Positions 1 to 12,000 of a stretch of 64,000 nucleotides of DNA are shown in pieces. The notes under the pieces were generated by a model. The model made no database searches. It was not told where the DNA came from and worked only from the letters and a program-made list of their open reading frames with translations. Each line of letters starts with the position of its first letter. Position 1 is the stretch's first letter. Both the position numbers and the translations under genes were made by a program. This DNA comes from Paragordius varius (taxonomy: Eukaryota; Nematomorpha), in NCBI GenBank assembly GCA_964247055.1, contig OZ176052.1, positions 7,192,001 through 7,256,000 on the forward strand. Reading direction: 5' to 3'.

Positions 1-1750
1 TTTAATGTTATCCAATGAAAATGATCTCAATTTCATTGAATTGCGTCGTCCAGTCTTCCAAATAATCTTTGCAGTTTGTATAAAACATTTTTATATGGTA
101 CAGGATATCTTGGCGATTCATTAAGCCTTGTTTAGATTATTTATTATATTGCGGATGGTTAATGGTATAAAATTATTTTCTAACCGTTCTTGACAGTGGA
201 ATTTTAGGTTATTAACTTCATTGGCTACTTCAATTGACGAAATTTTGTCACCTTCTATAAACTTATTAACAATTTGAAAGAGAGAAGCTTGATTATGTAA
301 GAATTCTAACCATATTTTTGAAGAATCACTTTCAAAAAACTTTTTTAAAGCTGTAGGACATTTGTCCTGTGATAAAAAAAGATTTTAAATACATTTTCGA
401 TAGCTGGCATAAAAGCTAACCAACGAGTTTCACAATATCCAAGCATTTTTTGATATTGAACTTCTGCATTTTCACAGAATTCTTTAAGCGTTTCAACACG
501 TACCGTGTATATATAAAAATAAGAATATATTTTGACAACTACATTTTCCACATCTAGGGGTAAAAAATCAGCAGCTGTTTGAATAGCGTTGTGTATTATA
601 TGCGCTGCACACCCTACGCCAATAAGGTTTTGATAAAATCTGCTAATTTATGAAAAGTATTTTTTGCTCCCCTCCTTGCTTTTCCACCGAAGTTCGTATT
701 GGTGTTGTCAGCGCAATATGCGATGATTTTGTCTTTTAAATTTATTTTTAGAATATGCATTATTGAAGTAAATATTATTTCGGAATTTTCACCGGGTAGA
801 GAATTAAATCTAAAATTTTAATTTTTACTCCGGTTTCTGGAATCAAAATTTTATTAAAGTGGGAAATAATTTTGTTTCATGGTGATTTGATGCATCAGAG
901 TATAGGGATAAGAAATTAATTTTCAGCACTTTTTGTATTTCAGAAAATGCATGTGGCGAAAGGACATTGCACACAATGGCTTCAGCCTTTGTACGGGCAC
1001 ATAAAATTTTTTTATGGGTCGAATAACCTGTGAGGTACAGTCCATAGATCTACAGGAATGATTGTGATTAACGGCGTGAAAAGATAACACGCCCTCAGCT
1101 AGTGCCAAATTCTTTTCTTCCTCTCCAAAAGCGATTTTTCGAAAAAAATCGCTCATTTTGTAAGATGATGCCGCCATATCTAAACATTTTTTATGTTTCT
1201 GTGTTTCCATTGTTCTAGGGTGAATTCCCCCTCGCATAAAAAACATTTATAATTGATTCATTCTTCGTTTTGATAAGGAAATTTTTCATTAATTAATCGT
1301 TGAATTTACAACCTCTTTTTGTGCTCATATTTATAAACTACTATGAGTATAATAAATATTATATTACCTTAATTTTCTGGAATAAACGTGCAAGGTACCG
1401 ATTTGTGTTATCAATTTGTCTTTTAAGCTACCGATTTGTGGTATTAACTTGGTTTTTTTATAATGATGACAGTAGTAGTAGGAAGCAAAGTGTATAATCA
1501 TATCATATAAATCCGAAAAAAATAAATATTTTTAATTTAAAAATAAAAAATTTTAATTTAAAATTTATATAGATTTTAAAGATATTTAATGATAAAAAAT
1601 TTAAACGGATAAAAAAATTTATTTGTATTAAAAAAATTTTTTTTTATATAATCGTGAAAAAGCGGGACATTTTAAAAACGTAGCGGGACGCGGGACAAAG
1701 TGTGAAAAAGCGGGACTGTCCCGCCAAAAGCGGGACGTCTGGTCACCTTA
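1..1750 (-). mobile_element. hAT element, KIAA1586-like, copy 1 (runs off the window start)
   Basis: One end of a hAT DNA transposon whose other end lies before the window. The right end GTCTGGTCACCTTA matches the right ends at 18789 and 32587, and the interior is collinear with those copies. Transposase fragments read on the minus strand, beginning at an ATG near 1328 (MSTKRGCKFND, then a stop). They include the family phrases CADN-TNFGGKARRG (about 650-720) and CETRWLAFMPAIENVFK (about 370-450). The reading frame is broken in several places, so this copy cannot make transposase. Assignment to the KIAA1586-like group rests on remembered family sequence. Confidence 0.8.
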
Positions 1751-1815
1751 GTCTTTGAACACTTCAAGTTGGTCTTTGAACACCATAAGATGGTCCTTGA
1801 ACACTTCATGTTGGT
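1751..1815. repeat. Three copies of a 21-bp tandem repeat
   Basis: Three adjacent units of the type GTCTTTGAACACTTCAAGTT(G) with 1-5 differences, starting immediately after the hAT end at 1750. The period matches the 21-bp subterminal arrays of other MITEs in this window, but the unit sequence is different. Confidence 0.75.
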
Positions 1816-1829
1816 TTTTATTTTAAATT

Positions 1830-2921
1830 TTGATTTAACCATAATTTTTGCATGTATATACTGTCGGAAAATAATATCTAAACAATTTTTTTAGATAAAT
1901 ATGTTTTTGATTTAAAAATATTTTTTAAAAAACGATATTCTAATACAATGGCTTCGCCGGCCGCATTTTTAAGTCAAAAAGCACGGCGTTCCGCCTTCGA
2001 AATATATACCGGTATTCATAAATAATTTATTCGTTTTTAGACATAAGGCTGTAAAATATAAACACAATATAAAAAATTTTTAATTCCTTGCCAATTTAAT
2101 ACTCATTTAGAATAATTGCATAAGAAATATGAATTTTACTAAGATTTTGTGGGTATATTTTTGCATATGGATTTGCAAATTTTTGTAGGTCGCACAAAGA
2201 ATCTCGGAAGGCCGCGTTTGGCCACTCCCGAACCAAATAACAAATATTATATAAAGTAGAGTAAATTTTATGTTTAAGATCCAATATGAAGCGTTAAATG
2301 ACCAATTTGAGATAAAAATGGCATAATATTTCTACTTTAAATTTAGTTTAATTTTAATTTATATTTTAATTATATTTTTAACGTTTGACAAAGATTACTA
2401 GTAGTAATCGAAAATTACAATAAATTCATATAATTTTAGCTGAATTATAATTGCAATATAATTTATAATTTTTATTATCCGTAACTATAGACTTTATAAG
2501 TTAGCCTCCAATATTAATGCGAACCATCGATAAAATAAAAAAAATATTAAATATTTTCTTCTTAAAAATTCTTAAAAGCCATAAAATATTCATTCAGTTT
2601 ATAAAATATAACTTTTAAAGAATAAGTCATAAATGATTGTGCATGGGAATATAATGGGAAAAACTGTCATTTAATAATTCTGATTTTATGATAAATAATA
2701 TCCTAATATAACGCTGATAATGGTTAAAAATTATTTTTATATCTTGTTCTGATATTTATCATCTAAAATAAAACCGTTTTATTGACTGGGAAAACGTTTT
2801 TATTGACTGGGAAAACGTTTTTATTGACTGGGGGAACGTTTCGATTGACTGGGAAAACGTTTCGATTGACTGGGAAATTGATTGACTGGGAAAACGTTTT
2901 TTTGACTGGGAAATGGTATAA
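1830..2921. mobile_element. Decayed copy of the long palindromic element seen at 23404-25002
   Basis: The interior, with blocks such as ATATCTAAACAA and ATTCATAAATAATTTATTCG, is collinear with 23690-24430. The right arm (about 2640-2921) matches the right arm of the 23.4-kb copy and ends GGGAAATGGTATA. The left arm is decayed. Both copies contain the same GGCCGC-rich hAT-like MITE relic (here about 1940-2235), so that insertion predates the spread of the composite. No coding capacity seen. Confidence 0.6.
2778..2915. repeat. 21-bp tandem array (ATTGACTGGGAAAACGTTT type)
   Basis: About six units of 21 bp (ATTGACTGGGAAAACGTTT plus two variable bases), the last ones shortened, ending at the element terminus GGGAAATGGTATA. 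An open frame of seven-residue repeats (TGKTFLL) runs through it because 21 is divisible by three. I regard that frame as non-coding. Confidence 0.85.
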
Positions 2922-3139
2922 AAGAATTAACAATATGTGCGTGATAAATAAAAGCTTTTTACGCGAAAAAAATAAGTTTACACATGTTGAAGGGAATACC
3001 TACATGAAAGTTGTTTTTTCATAATGTTTGCTCGTGATCTCATTCATATAATTTTTATATTATTTTCGGAAATTGCTGAAAAATCTTACTTGGAAGTCGT
3101 TATTATTTTTGCATGATATAAATTTAAATTAAAAAAAAT

Positions 3140-3203
3140 CATTAAGGCGCCCCTAAATAACGGCGCCCGGGTGCACCCCCTTGCCCCCCTCGGTACGCCA
3201 CTG
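3140..3203. mobile_element. Right terminus of a decayed hAT element
   Basis: A GC-rich block in AT-rich surroundings ending CCTCGGTACGCCACTG. Its complement begins CAGTGGCGTACCGAGG, a terminus typical of many animal hAT elements. The partner end was not found. Confidence 0.55.
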
Positions 3204-4055
3204 ATTGCCAATATCGCCAACATGGGCTTCGAAAAATTTAATGATAATACCAATTATCATTTTTTAACGATTTCAATGCAAAAAGGATGTTTCCGTTAGA
3301 AAAGGATAAATTTTTAATTAACTTAGCTGTTTGTTTTTTGTAGATTATGCTATCTATCGCTAGGCTAGTTTAACACAAGAATTCCTTTGCGTGTAATCAG
3401 CAGAGGGTTGCATTCCAAAACAAAATAAGCGAATTCTTAGATTGTAAAGGAGTTTACAAAAATTCATCACCAATTGATAGTTAGTCCTTTGCCAAAATTG
3501 TAAAGAATTAATTCGATTAAAATTTCATAAAATTACCTGGATTATAAAATTTTGTAATCTTTATTTCACTCCTCTAACAATTGCAATGCTGCCAAATATT
3601 TAAAAGTTTATTAAATTTTGCGGTATTTTTTAGCCCTGATCGATTTTGAATTCGAATATCTTATAGAGTTTTTAAGAAATTAAGCCAAAAATATACATTC
3701 TTAGCCTTTTAAGCGCATGATTTTGTTAGAATGCAAAATTGTAAATAATTCTCATCTATTTTCCGCCATTTTTTGAATTAATTTTCAAATCGCTAATACA
3801 GCAGGCATATAAGTGTATATATTAGTTAAAAAAGAAAAATAATTCACGCGCTAAAGCTTTTGAATTAAATTTCATCGGATTTCGAAGCTATCTTTGGACT
3901 CTATATATAGAAGTTATTAAATAGAATTTCTATAAGAACAATGTTTGTTAATTAAATAATTAAAACAATTTTCATACATTAGTTATTTAAAAGTAACATC
4001 TGGGGTACGAAACTACCCAAATTGGTCGCCTAAATAACGAAAGGTTTCATGATTA
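3204..4055. other. Stretch with no recognisable gene
   Basis: AT-rich sequence; no open frame with family resemblance, tRNA or structured repeat was recognised. Confidence 0.5.
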
Positions 4056-6003
4056 CACTGTGACACAACTTTTTCTGGACTCGATTTTCTAAATATTTTC
4101 TGATTCCTTATAGTATTGTGATCAGATTTGCGTAAAAAATTTTTTTACTTTCCCAGCTCGTTTTCGAGATATGGGACTTTTTCCATATTTGGACATATCC
4201 AAAATTTTCTTGTTTGTAAATATTTTTCGCTATGTAAACGAATAATATGTGGCTTACATAAGTATTTTTACAAGAAATTACCAATTTATCTTCAAAATAA
4301 AAAAAAAATTTACTTAAAATATCCAATACTTTTTGTTTTAGGGGGCAAAAACCCTCAAAAATTGGGTAACTTAACATTTTTTCACACAAATATTTTTTAT
4401 CAATTTATTAAATCAAAACAAACTTTATTATATGTTCTTGGATGTTTATAATGTTTGTTTAAATATAAATATCACTTTGTAATAGCTTTGTGGACTTTTA
4501 TTTTTAAAAATAAATTTAATTTTTACAGCTTTTTTGTTGCTTTTTTTATGTAAAAAATAATTTAATTTAGTCAGCTGTAAATACTAATTTCATTTTTTCA
4601 TCTGAAATTTTTAAATTTTGACCATATATGGTGGCAGATATGTAGATTCGTTTGCTTTATTTTTAAATATTTTAAAATAATATAAAATGGACAATGATTC
4701 TTATATAAATTTGTGATTGAATTCTGAATCGGAAAAATCGTCTGCCTTTTAGATAAGAGAAGAAAACACCTTGATACCATCAAATACATTATATATATAT
4801 ATACTTTAGGGATATGGATGATTTCCTCTTTGTCAAGAGTGCAATCTAAAGAAGCTTATTACCCTGATGAAGTTTTACGATACTCGGAAATGAATTTTTT
4901 TTTAAAATGTTTAATCACCCATAAAATATCAGTTGTTTAGGGAACAGGTATGCTACAGGGAAATCAAAGGAAAGCACCCTCATATACTAAATTATATTTT
5001 TAATAATTTTAACCATATATTCTTAAAAATTTTATTTGGGTTATCGTCTCTTCAGTTAAATTATTTTTTGTCGTTAACGTTTCATTTAATTTAAACTATT
5101 GTCGCTTATCAACAACTCTAATCAACCTTTGTTTTTTGCTGATATATGTTTAAGCATAAATTTAAGTTAATGATATTTTACCCCAACCTGTTGGGATCTA
5201 TATTTAACTGATTTGTTTATTCCACCTAGACAATGTATGACATCGCCCAAGTATTTAAAATTATTTACCAATTCGATTTTGGCGTCTGCCACATAAAAGT
5301 ATTTTATTGATAGGTAGTTATATTATCATGACAAAGTACCCAATCGCAACAATTTGTATATCACATCAGCTAATAGATTAGCTTTCAATATGGACGACTG
5401 TGCAGAGAAAATTGAAGAATATGCCTAATAAAATATACCATTAATAAATAATTTCATCATATTATATTGAACTATATGCAAATCCTAATTATAATCAGTT
5501 ATTAGAGTGAATATTTAGAATATATTTTGGTCAAAAGATTTTAAGACATGGATAATCTAATCTAAAATAATAAAGTAAATTAGTAGAAAAAATAAAATAA
5601 TAATTTATTTATTCATATATATATATAATCGCAAATTAAATTTATATTGTTTCGATAGGTTTTTTCGAAGGGTTTCAGAAGCTGGTGACCCTTTTCTCCT
5701 CTTTGGTCACTAATTGAGTCTTTTGGAAAAAAATGTAGATGGGAATCCACCATATGGAGCTTTAGACTCATGCGGCATCCTATAGGATAAAAATTAATAT
5801 AAATGTTTAAAAAACAAATGTATTATAACATACATACCCATCCTATTGAAAGAATCGATTAAACGATTGCCTAAATCCAGATGGTTCTTATTTTTTGTAT
5901 TTCCCAAAAAATTTTGAGAAAAAGTTCGCAATGCAACCCATGCCGCTTTTTCTTTAGGTTGCATTTTAGATTCAAACATAACATCATTGAAAAGATTCGT
6001 AAC

Positions 6004-6024
6004 CTAAAATTAAAAGTATAATAC
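6004..6024 (-). other. 21-bp intron
   Basis: On the minus strand GTATTA...TTTTAG lies between the codons for GPQ and VTN. It contains in-frame TAA and TAG. A TTTTAAT branch-like motif sits just before the acceptor. Removing it restores the family sequence exactly. Confidence 0.75.
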
Positions 6025-6347
6025 CTGCGGCCCTATCAAAACTGCGGCGTTAATTTTGGCAGGCGTCATCCTGAACTTCCTGAAGTAATGGGCCCAAGCT
6101 TCGCCATTTTTATCGAGACTGCACAAAAATGTTTTGGCCAATCCAAGCAGTGTGTGCAATGGCGGCAAAACAAATTTGTTAGCTGATATTAATGGAGAAT
6201 TAGTTTGATTCTTGGGCCCAACTTCATAAGTTCTGGCGGGCCATTTTTTTTTGTGTAATGGTTATCGGTGTCCCGCGAGTCCCACTCACACAAAGGACAA
6301 AAGAATTTAGGAAATCCTTTCTGTATTCCGTAAAGCAGTCCCATGAC

Positions 6348-6374
6348 CTATAAAAATATTAGAATTTTAGAAAC
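6348..6374 (-). other. 27-bp intron
   Basis: On the minus strand GTTTCT...TTATAG lies between GDYK and VMGLLYG, with an in-frame TAG and an internal TTCTAAT branch-like motif. The family reads continuously (D-x-K-V) across this point. Confidence 0.75.
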
Positions 6375-6533
6375 TTTATAATCCCCTGTTACATGCCAAT
6401 AATGGAAGTTGTATCGGAGGAGTTGCAAAATATTTTCAAAATTATCATAGGTTTCCCTATAAACTCGGCTGAATGCTATTAATATTGGCCTGTGCTCTCC
6501 GGCACGGTCCAATAAAAATGCCTTCAAACTTTC

Positions 6534-6557
6534 CTAAAGATGTAAAATATTATATAC
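6534..6557 (-). other. 24-bp intron
   Basis: On the minus strand GTATAT...CTTTAG lies between FLDASQ and ESLKAFLL, ending with an in-frame TAG. Family members read (F-I-D-S-S-K)(x-S-L-K-A) without a gap. Confidence 0.75.
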
Positions 6558-8129
6558 CTGAGAAGCGTCTAGAAATAATACCCATTGCGATGAATCATAT
6601 GGATAATTCATTTCCTGCATTAAGCCAATTATATCATGACACCATGATAAATAACTGTTTTCGGAAAAATATTTTCGGAAATTTATTCCTCTATTCCGAA
6701 AACTGGTTATATTGATGTCAGTTAAATTCTTTCGATTAAGAGTCCTCACCATAAGTTCGGACGACCTAATATAATAATATATTAAAAAAATATTTAGCGT
6801 AATCAAAGATAAATACAAAATTTAACTTATATATTTAACGCATTTCAGCTTAAGAAAATTAAAATAAATTATAAAATGCGCAAATCTATTATTTTTTCTA
6901 AAAATACCGTTTTGAGAGATGCAACTTTTTGATTAGAGATATCACCTCAGTGCCACTTAACTTATGAGTATCCTTTATATCTTGCTGATAAAACTCCAAA
7001 TCAGTATCATCCATCATATCAAATAAATCGATATGAATGGTTGGAGATGGTGGTACGGGAAGATCAGTGGAATGATAAACAGGACGAATTGCGCAGGAAA
7101 AGTTTGGATATTCGATAGGTTTTTTATTTTTTTTATTAATATTAATTATATATGCTTTTGGAACTGCACAAAAATAGCATTCGGAGAGATTTCGGTTCTC
7201 GCCATATCATAGGGATACCCCAAGGGAGTCCAGGTCCGGTTTTGTGGTACCAAGCTCCTAAACTAAAGCTACATGTCCAACATACGATGTTCGGGGAACT
7301 CTTATCGAGGTCCCCCATAATAAGTTTGAAATATAAAAAAAAGAGTTTTTTTATGTAAATGGTAATGTTTAGCCGATTAGTTTTTTTTTAGTATTGTCCA
7401 CAGATGTGGCAAACTATATTTTTGTCGGTTGGACACCCTATATATATAGATATATATATATTACTTGGGTTAGAATTATATTTTTTTTTGTACATATTGA
7501 TATAATAAAATATTCTTGATGAAAAAGATGATATAAAGTGTATTAAAATGAAGGAAATATTTAAAAATTTCAGATGAAAAAATGAAATTAGTATTTACAG
7601 CTGACTAAATTAAATTATTTTTTACATAAAAAAAGCAACAAAAAAGCTGTAAAAATTAAATTTATTTTTAAAAATAAAAGTCCACAAAGCTATTACAAAG
7701 TGATATTTATATTTAAACAAACATTATAAACATCCAATAACATATAATAAAGTTTGTTTTGATTTAATAAATAGATAAAAAATATTTGTGTGAAAAAATG
7801 TTAAGTTACCCAATTTTTGAGGGTTTTTGCCCCCTAAAACAAAAAGTATTGGATATTTTGAGTAAATTTTTTTTTATTTTAAAGATAAATTGATAATTTC
7901 TTGTAAAAATACTTATGTAAGCCACATATTATTCGTTTACATAGCGAAAAATATTTACAAACAAGAAAATTTTGGATATGTCCAAATATGGAAAAAGTCC
8001 CATATCTCGAAAACGAGCTGGGAAAGTATAAAAAATTTTTACGCAAATCTGATCACAATACTATAAGGAATCAGAAAATATTTAGAAAATCGAGTCCAGA
8101 AAATTGACCCCATATTTTGTTGCACAGTG

Positions 8130-9075
8130 TTATAAAATAAATATTGAGGTCAAAATATTAATTTTATCACATATTTGTAATTTTCGGGAACACCACAAAG
8201 AGTAGGGGGAGGCGGCTAGTGGTCTGCATGTAAGTTTATAATGTTTACAATATGGTAAAAACTAAAGTTACTAATATATGTTTGATAATAATAATTTTTA
8301 AAAAGTTTATCAGAAATCCACAGTATCTATTCTTAATTTATTATTAAATATAAATTGACTTATAAATGATATTATAAAATCAAAGCGGTCGGTTTTATGC
8401 TTCCTAGTCTATATATTTATATCCGATAACTTATGATATGAATTTCAATGTTTAATTTGCTAAGATAATTTTGTAAATTGGTGGTCATATATATATATAT
8501 ATATATGATATAATTTGTCACTTATCCTAAAACAATGCAATTTATGATATATAGAATTGCGTTGCGAGTCGCATGGAGTTAAAATAATTAATAACAAACT
8601 CTTATACAAAGTTAATGGATATTAAGAAAAATACTCTTGTCTCAATTTATTATACTTTTATCTCAAAAAATAAGCTAAACCATCGATATAAACTTTAATT
8701 GACAAAAAAGTTCCATATCAAACTATTTCGGAGCCATTCTCCATTATTTTCGAAAATGATTTTGGGGATTGGGTTAATATTTAAGGGGATCTTTAATTTA
8801 GGTACTTTGAAATCATTAGGACATAAGGGAAGATAGGATAAATTATTTTTTTCTATTTTAGCTCGCTAAAATTTTTGATGAGTGTGAAAATGAGAAATAA
8901 CGAATCATTTAATTTTTTGTATTTTGGAGCATTAATGCTGTATAAGTGTTTTTTGAAATAATTCCCATTAAATTTTTGAAAAATTAATTTTGACAGGCTT
9001 GGGGTTGCCAATTTGTACAAGGAGATTTGGACAAAGTATTAGATTTCTTTTACCGCACTTTGGAAAGTTACCTGT
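8130..9075 (+). other. Upstream region of PWP1
   Basis: Non-coding, AT-rich, with a TA microsatellite at about 8489-8506. Around 8700-8760 a stretch resembles the TTCCATxTCAAACTAyTTCG segment of the palindromic repeats at 55-61 kb. No promoter motif can be named with confidence. Confidence 0.4.
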
Positions 9076-12000
9076 ATGGAAGTTTTATCATGCTTTACCT
9101 GGGTACCTCCAGGTTTTGCAGCTGAAAAACCATTAAGAGTAAATATAAATTAATTCTAGATTCAATTGTCTAATAAAGATTTAGCCCAAATATACGAAGA
9201 TGAAATTGAAGATCAAAATGATAATGAAAATATTGAAAATGAGTCAGACTTGGAAGAATTATATCATTTAAATGATTATGATGATACTACCAATTCTAAA
9301 GATAAGTCTTTAAAATTATCAGACATATGCCAATTACAAAATTATAAAAATATATCGTCTGATGACGAGGACTTGGAAGATTGGCTTATTAAGCCCAATG
9401 ATTATTTGATCCCTTGTGGAATTATAGACGAAGTCGGGCAGGGTGTTGTTGAAATTTATGGTATTTATCTTTAATTAGTCAAAATATTTTCTTTTAGAGA
9501 TTGTTTATATATAAATTATACATTATAACAAATTTTTTGTTAAAACAATTTGTTACCATATGTCAGTATTGAAGATATACGACGCCTGTAGGAATTTTGC
9601 AATATATTTTTTTACCAATGTTAAAATGCCTTATTTTGATGAACCAGCTTCTATAGGACCGTTTAGATTAGTCTACTGAATGTTACATTTCTACACCTTC
9701 CAATTATTTGAAAATTGTATTAAATGTCTAACCTATTATAACTTATTGTTTTTAGAATTAATTGTTAGTATTAAAAAAGCATATGTAAATATATATATAG
9801 TAATTAAAATATGCTATGAAGCTTATCTTGATTAAAATGCCAATTAAATTGCTTGTAACCGATGAATTTATAATCGATTTGACATAGTGGTGTTTCTAAT
9901 AAAAATATTTATGATAATATAGGGATCGAATTTGTGTTTAATTTGTTAGGTTTAGGGTTGTTTATTATAATAAAGATTGTAAATAATTTGTTACCGATTA
10001 TCAGATAATAGTACTATATGACATTATTGAGCATTAGTATCATTTTGGATTTTACGCTTAATGTAATAATTATTCAATAATATAATATTCATATTCAAGT
10101 ATATGATAGTTTGTGTTAAGCATTAAGATAAATATAATGATTTTACGTTACCTTAATCTGTCTTAGTTTTTAACTGATTTTGTTACTAAAAATATTATAA
10201 AAAGGGAAGTTGTAGCATTTTTTTGATATATATATATATATATAATATTTGTTTTAAATTTATAACCAGACTTTCGTAGTTTTTTTGAAAATTTAAATCA
10301 TTTATTGATTTATCCCAAAATTAAAATGCAAAACTGGAAATTAAAAATTTGAAATCGTATTGTTATAATATATTTTTTGCAAAAAAAATATTTATACATA
10401 TATTTATTACAACAGTTTACAATGAGGTCGAAGATTCCTTTTACGTACACCATGATATATCCCTCGATTCGATTCCCTTATCATGTGAATGGCTTTCTTT
10501 ACCTTCTTTGGGAAAGACCACTAATCAAGAATTCAAAAGCGGTATATATTTAACATGTATAAAATATTTTAAATTCTTTTATTTCTTACAATATAAGTCG
10601 TAATGTTCTACAAATTCTTATATTTTACGTTCATATCTTTTTTCCATTACAGTTTATATGATTATGTTAACGATAAATAATTTTTACACATATAACAAAC
10701 TAGAAATTTTTAATTATATTAGCAAATAAAAAATTTTTGACTATGTTCTTATTAATCATTATTTTGCCACTTTTTTGGTTTAGTGATTGACTTAATTTTG
10801 AATATATCAAATAATTATTATAAAATGGCAGAAATCGGTAAAGGACATGTGGAAAATATCATTAAATAATTATTCATCATATGTAAAAAAATTATGTCAA
10901 ATGCTTTAAAAATATATTATATAAAAAATATATTATAATACTTTTTTCTCGTCTAAATAGTTGGATCATTGATATAGAAATATTTTAGATTTTAAATTTA
11001 TTACATATTGGACAAGACAGATAAATTGATAATAAAATTAGATATCGGTCCATTACAACTTTAGAAATTCACAATTAAACCAGTCAATTATTACTTAGAC
11101 AAAATATGTTGTAAAATATTTTAAATTAGCCTATTAATAAATTACATATATAGATTTGTTGATATTTGAACCCATTTATCAAATTTTTAAACATTACATT
11201 TTACATTTTTGTTACCAAATTAAAATTTTTGTCACATTTTAAAACGGAACACAATCATTGAATTTAGCAATTCACTCGTAACAGGTCATATTTGATTCTC
11301 TAATATATATATATATATATATATATATTTATTTTCTTTATATTCTAGAGATTGAGAATAACGAAAAAGATGCAAAAAACCTTTTAGCAATCGGTTTAAA
11401 ATCCTGTTCTTATATTGGCGTTTGGGATTTGGATGTTGATGGAGCATTAGAACCGATTCTCAAATTACGTTTCGTTGGCAAAGATAATGTATGTTATATG
11501 ATTTGTGTTAATTTTAATAACAATTAACATACAAGTTTTATGTATGATTAAATGAAATATCTTTTACCATAAATTAATGTAGAAACGTTTTTATCTTGTT
11601 TTTAGGGATAGAGACCGGTCCTGTTAGACCGTGACTGTGATTGTTTTAAAATTATATAGTAAATAAAAAAATTCTGGTATATTTGTATTACATTATATGG
11701 AAAAAAACAAAATAGTAATGGTACAACACCGAATAAAATTAGAAATTTCTCACATTTTTGCAACAAATTATTAACATTCATAAAAACAAATCGATTGGCT
11801 AATTTTGCTCTGTATTAATATTCAATACAACTTATATTTTAAATTATGTTGTGTTTGATTGAATGGTTATAACCTTGGAGTGAATAACTAGTATAATTTA
11901 AAGCGGTCACAGGCCAGATTTTTCAATCACCGGTCAAAAAATCCAACCCTAGTTTATATTACTTACCATGTTTTTAGAAGCGTGTAAAACGTGACATAAC

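Larger units (their letters stand above)
5609..7115 (-). pseudogene. Intron-bearing gene of the CACTG element (uncharacterised repetitive protein family)
   Basis: Minus-strand exons, 5' to 3': about 7115-6908, 6765-6558, 6533-6375, 6347-6025, 6003-5838 and 5779-5609. They match, in order, an uncharacterised protein family I remember as repeated in invertebrate genomes: SSELMVRTLNRKNL, DSSQWVLFLDASQ, SLKAFLLDRAGEH, FFCPLCEWDSRD, KFVLPPLHTLLGLAK, AAVLIGPQ, NFLGNTKNKN, GCRMSLKLHMVDSHLHFFP and SDQRGEKGHQ. The introns are 142, 24, 27, 21 and 58 bp with GT..AG ends. Each short intron carries an in-frame stop yet is absent from the family sequence. One apparent frame break lies in a homopolymer run of the fourth exon, and the C-terminus looks shortened, so this copy is probably inactive. 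The 5' start is not determined. Function is unknown; its place inside a TIR element suggests a transposition protein. Confidence 0.7.
4056..8129. mobile_element. DNA transposon with CACTG ends, ~560-bp inverted arms and TTA target duplication
   Basis: The left end starts CACTGTGACACAAC and the right end finishes GTTGCACAGTG. The arms at about 4056-4620 and 7560-8129 are near-perfect inverted copies; phrases such as GTGGACTTTTATTTTTAAAA occur in both orientations. The flanking bases are TTA on both sides (4053-4055 and 8130-8132), a 3-bp target duplication. CACTG ends and a 3-bp duplication fit the CMC (EnSpm/CACTA/Chapaev) group; this is inference because no catalytic domain was recognised. 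The centre carries one multi-exon gene on the minus strand (5609-7115). The close match of the arms suggests a moderately recent insertion. Confidence 0.75.

Noticed and set aside
2782-3024. Open frame of repeated TGKTFLL residues, and similar ones near 23354-23539 and 24822-25031
   Set aside because: They follow from 21-bp DNA repeats inside MITE arms, exist in both orientations and carry no other protein signal.
7152-7358. Open frame of 68 residues on the plus strand in the CACTG element
   Set aside because: Opposite to the element's gene and without similarity; probably chance, though the segment is somewhat GC-richer than its surroundings.
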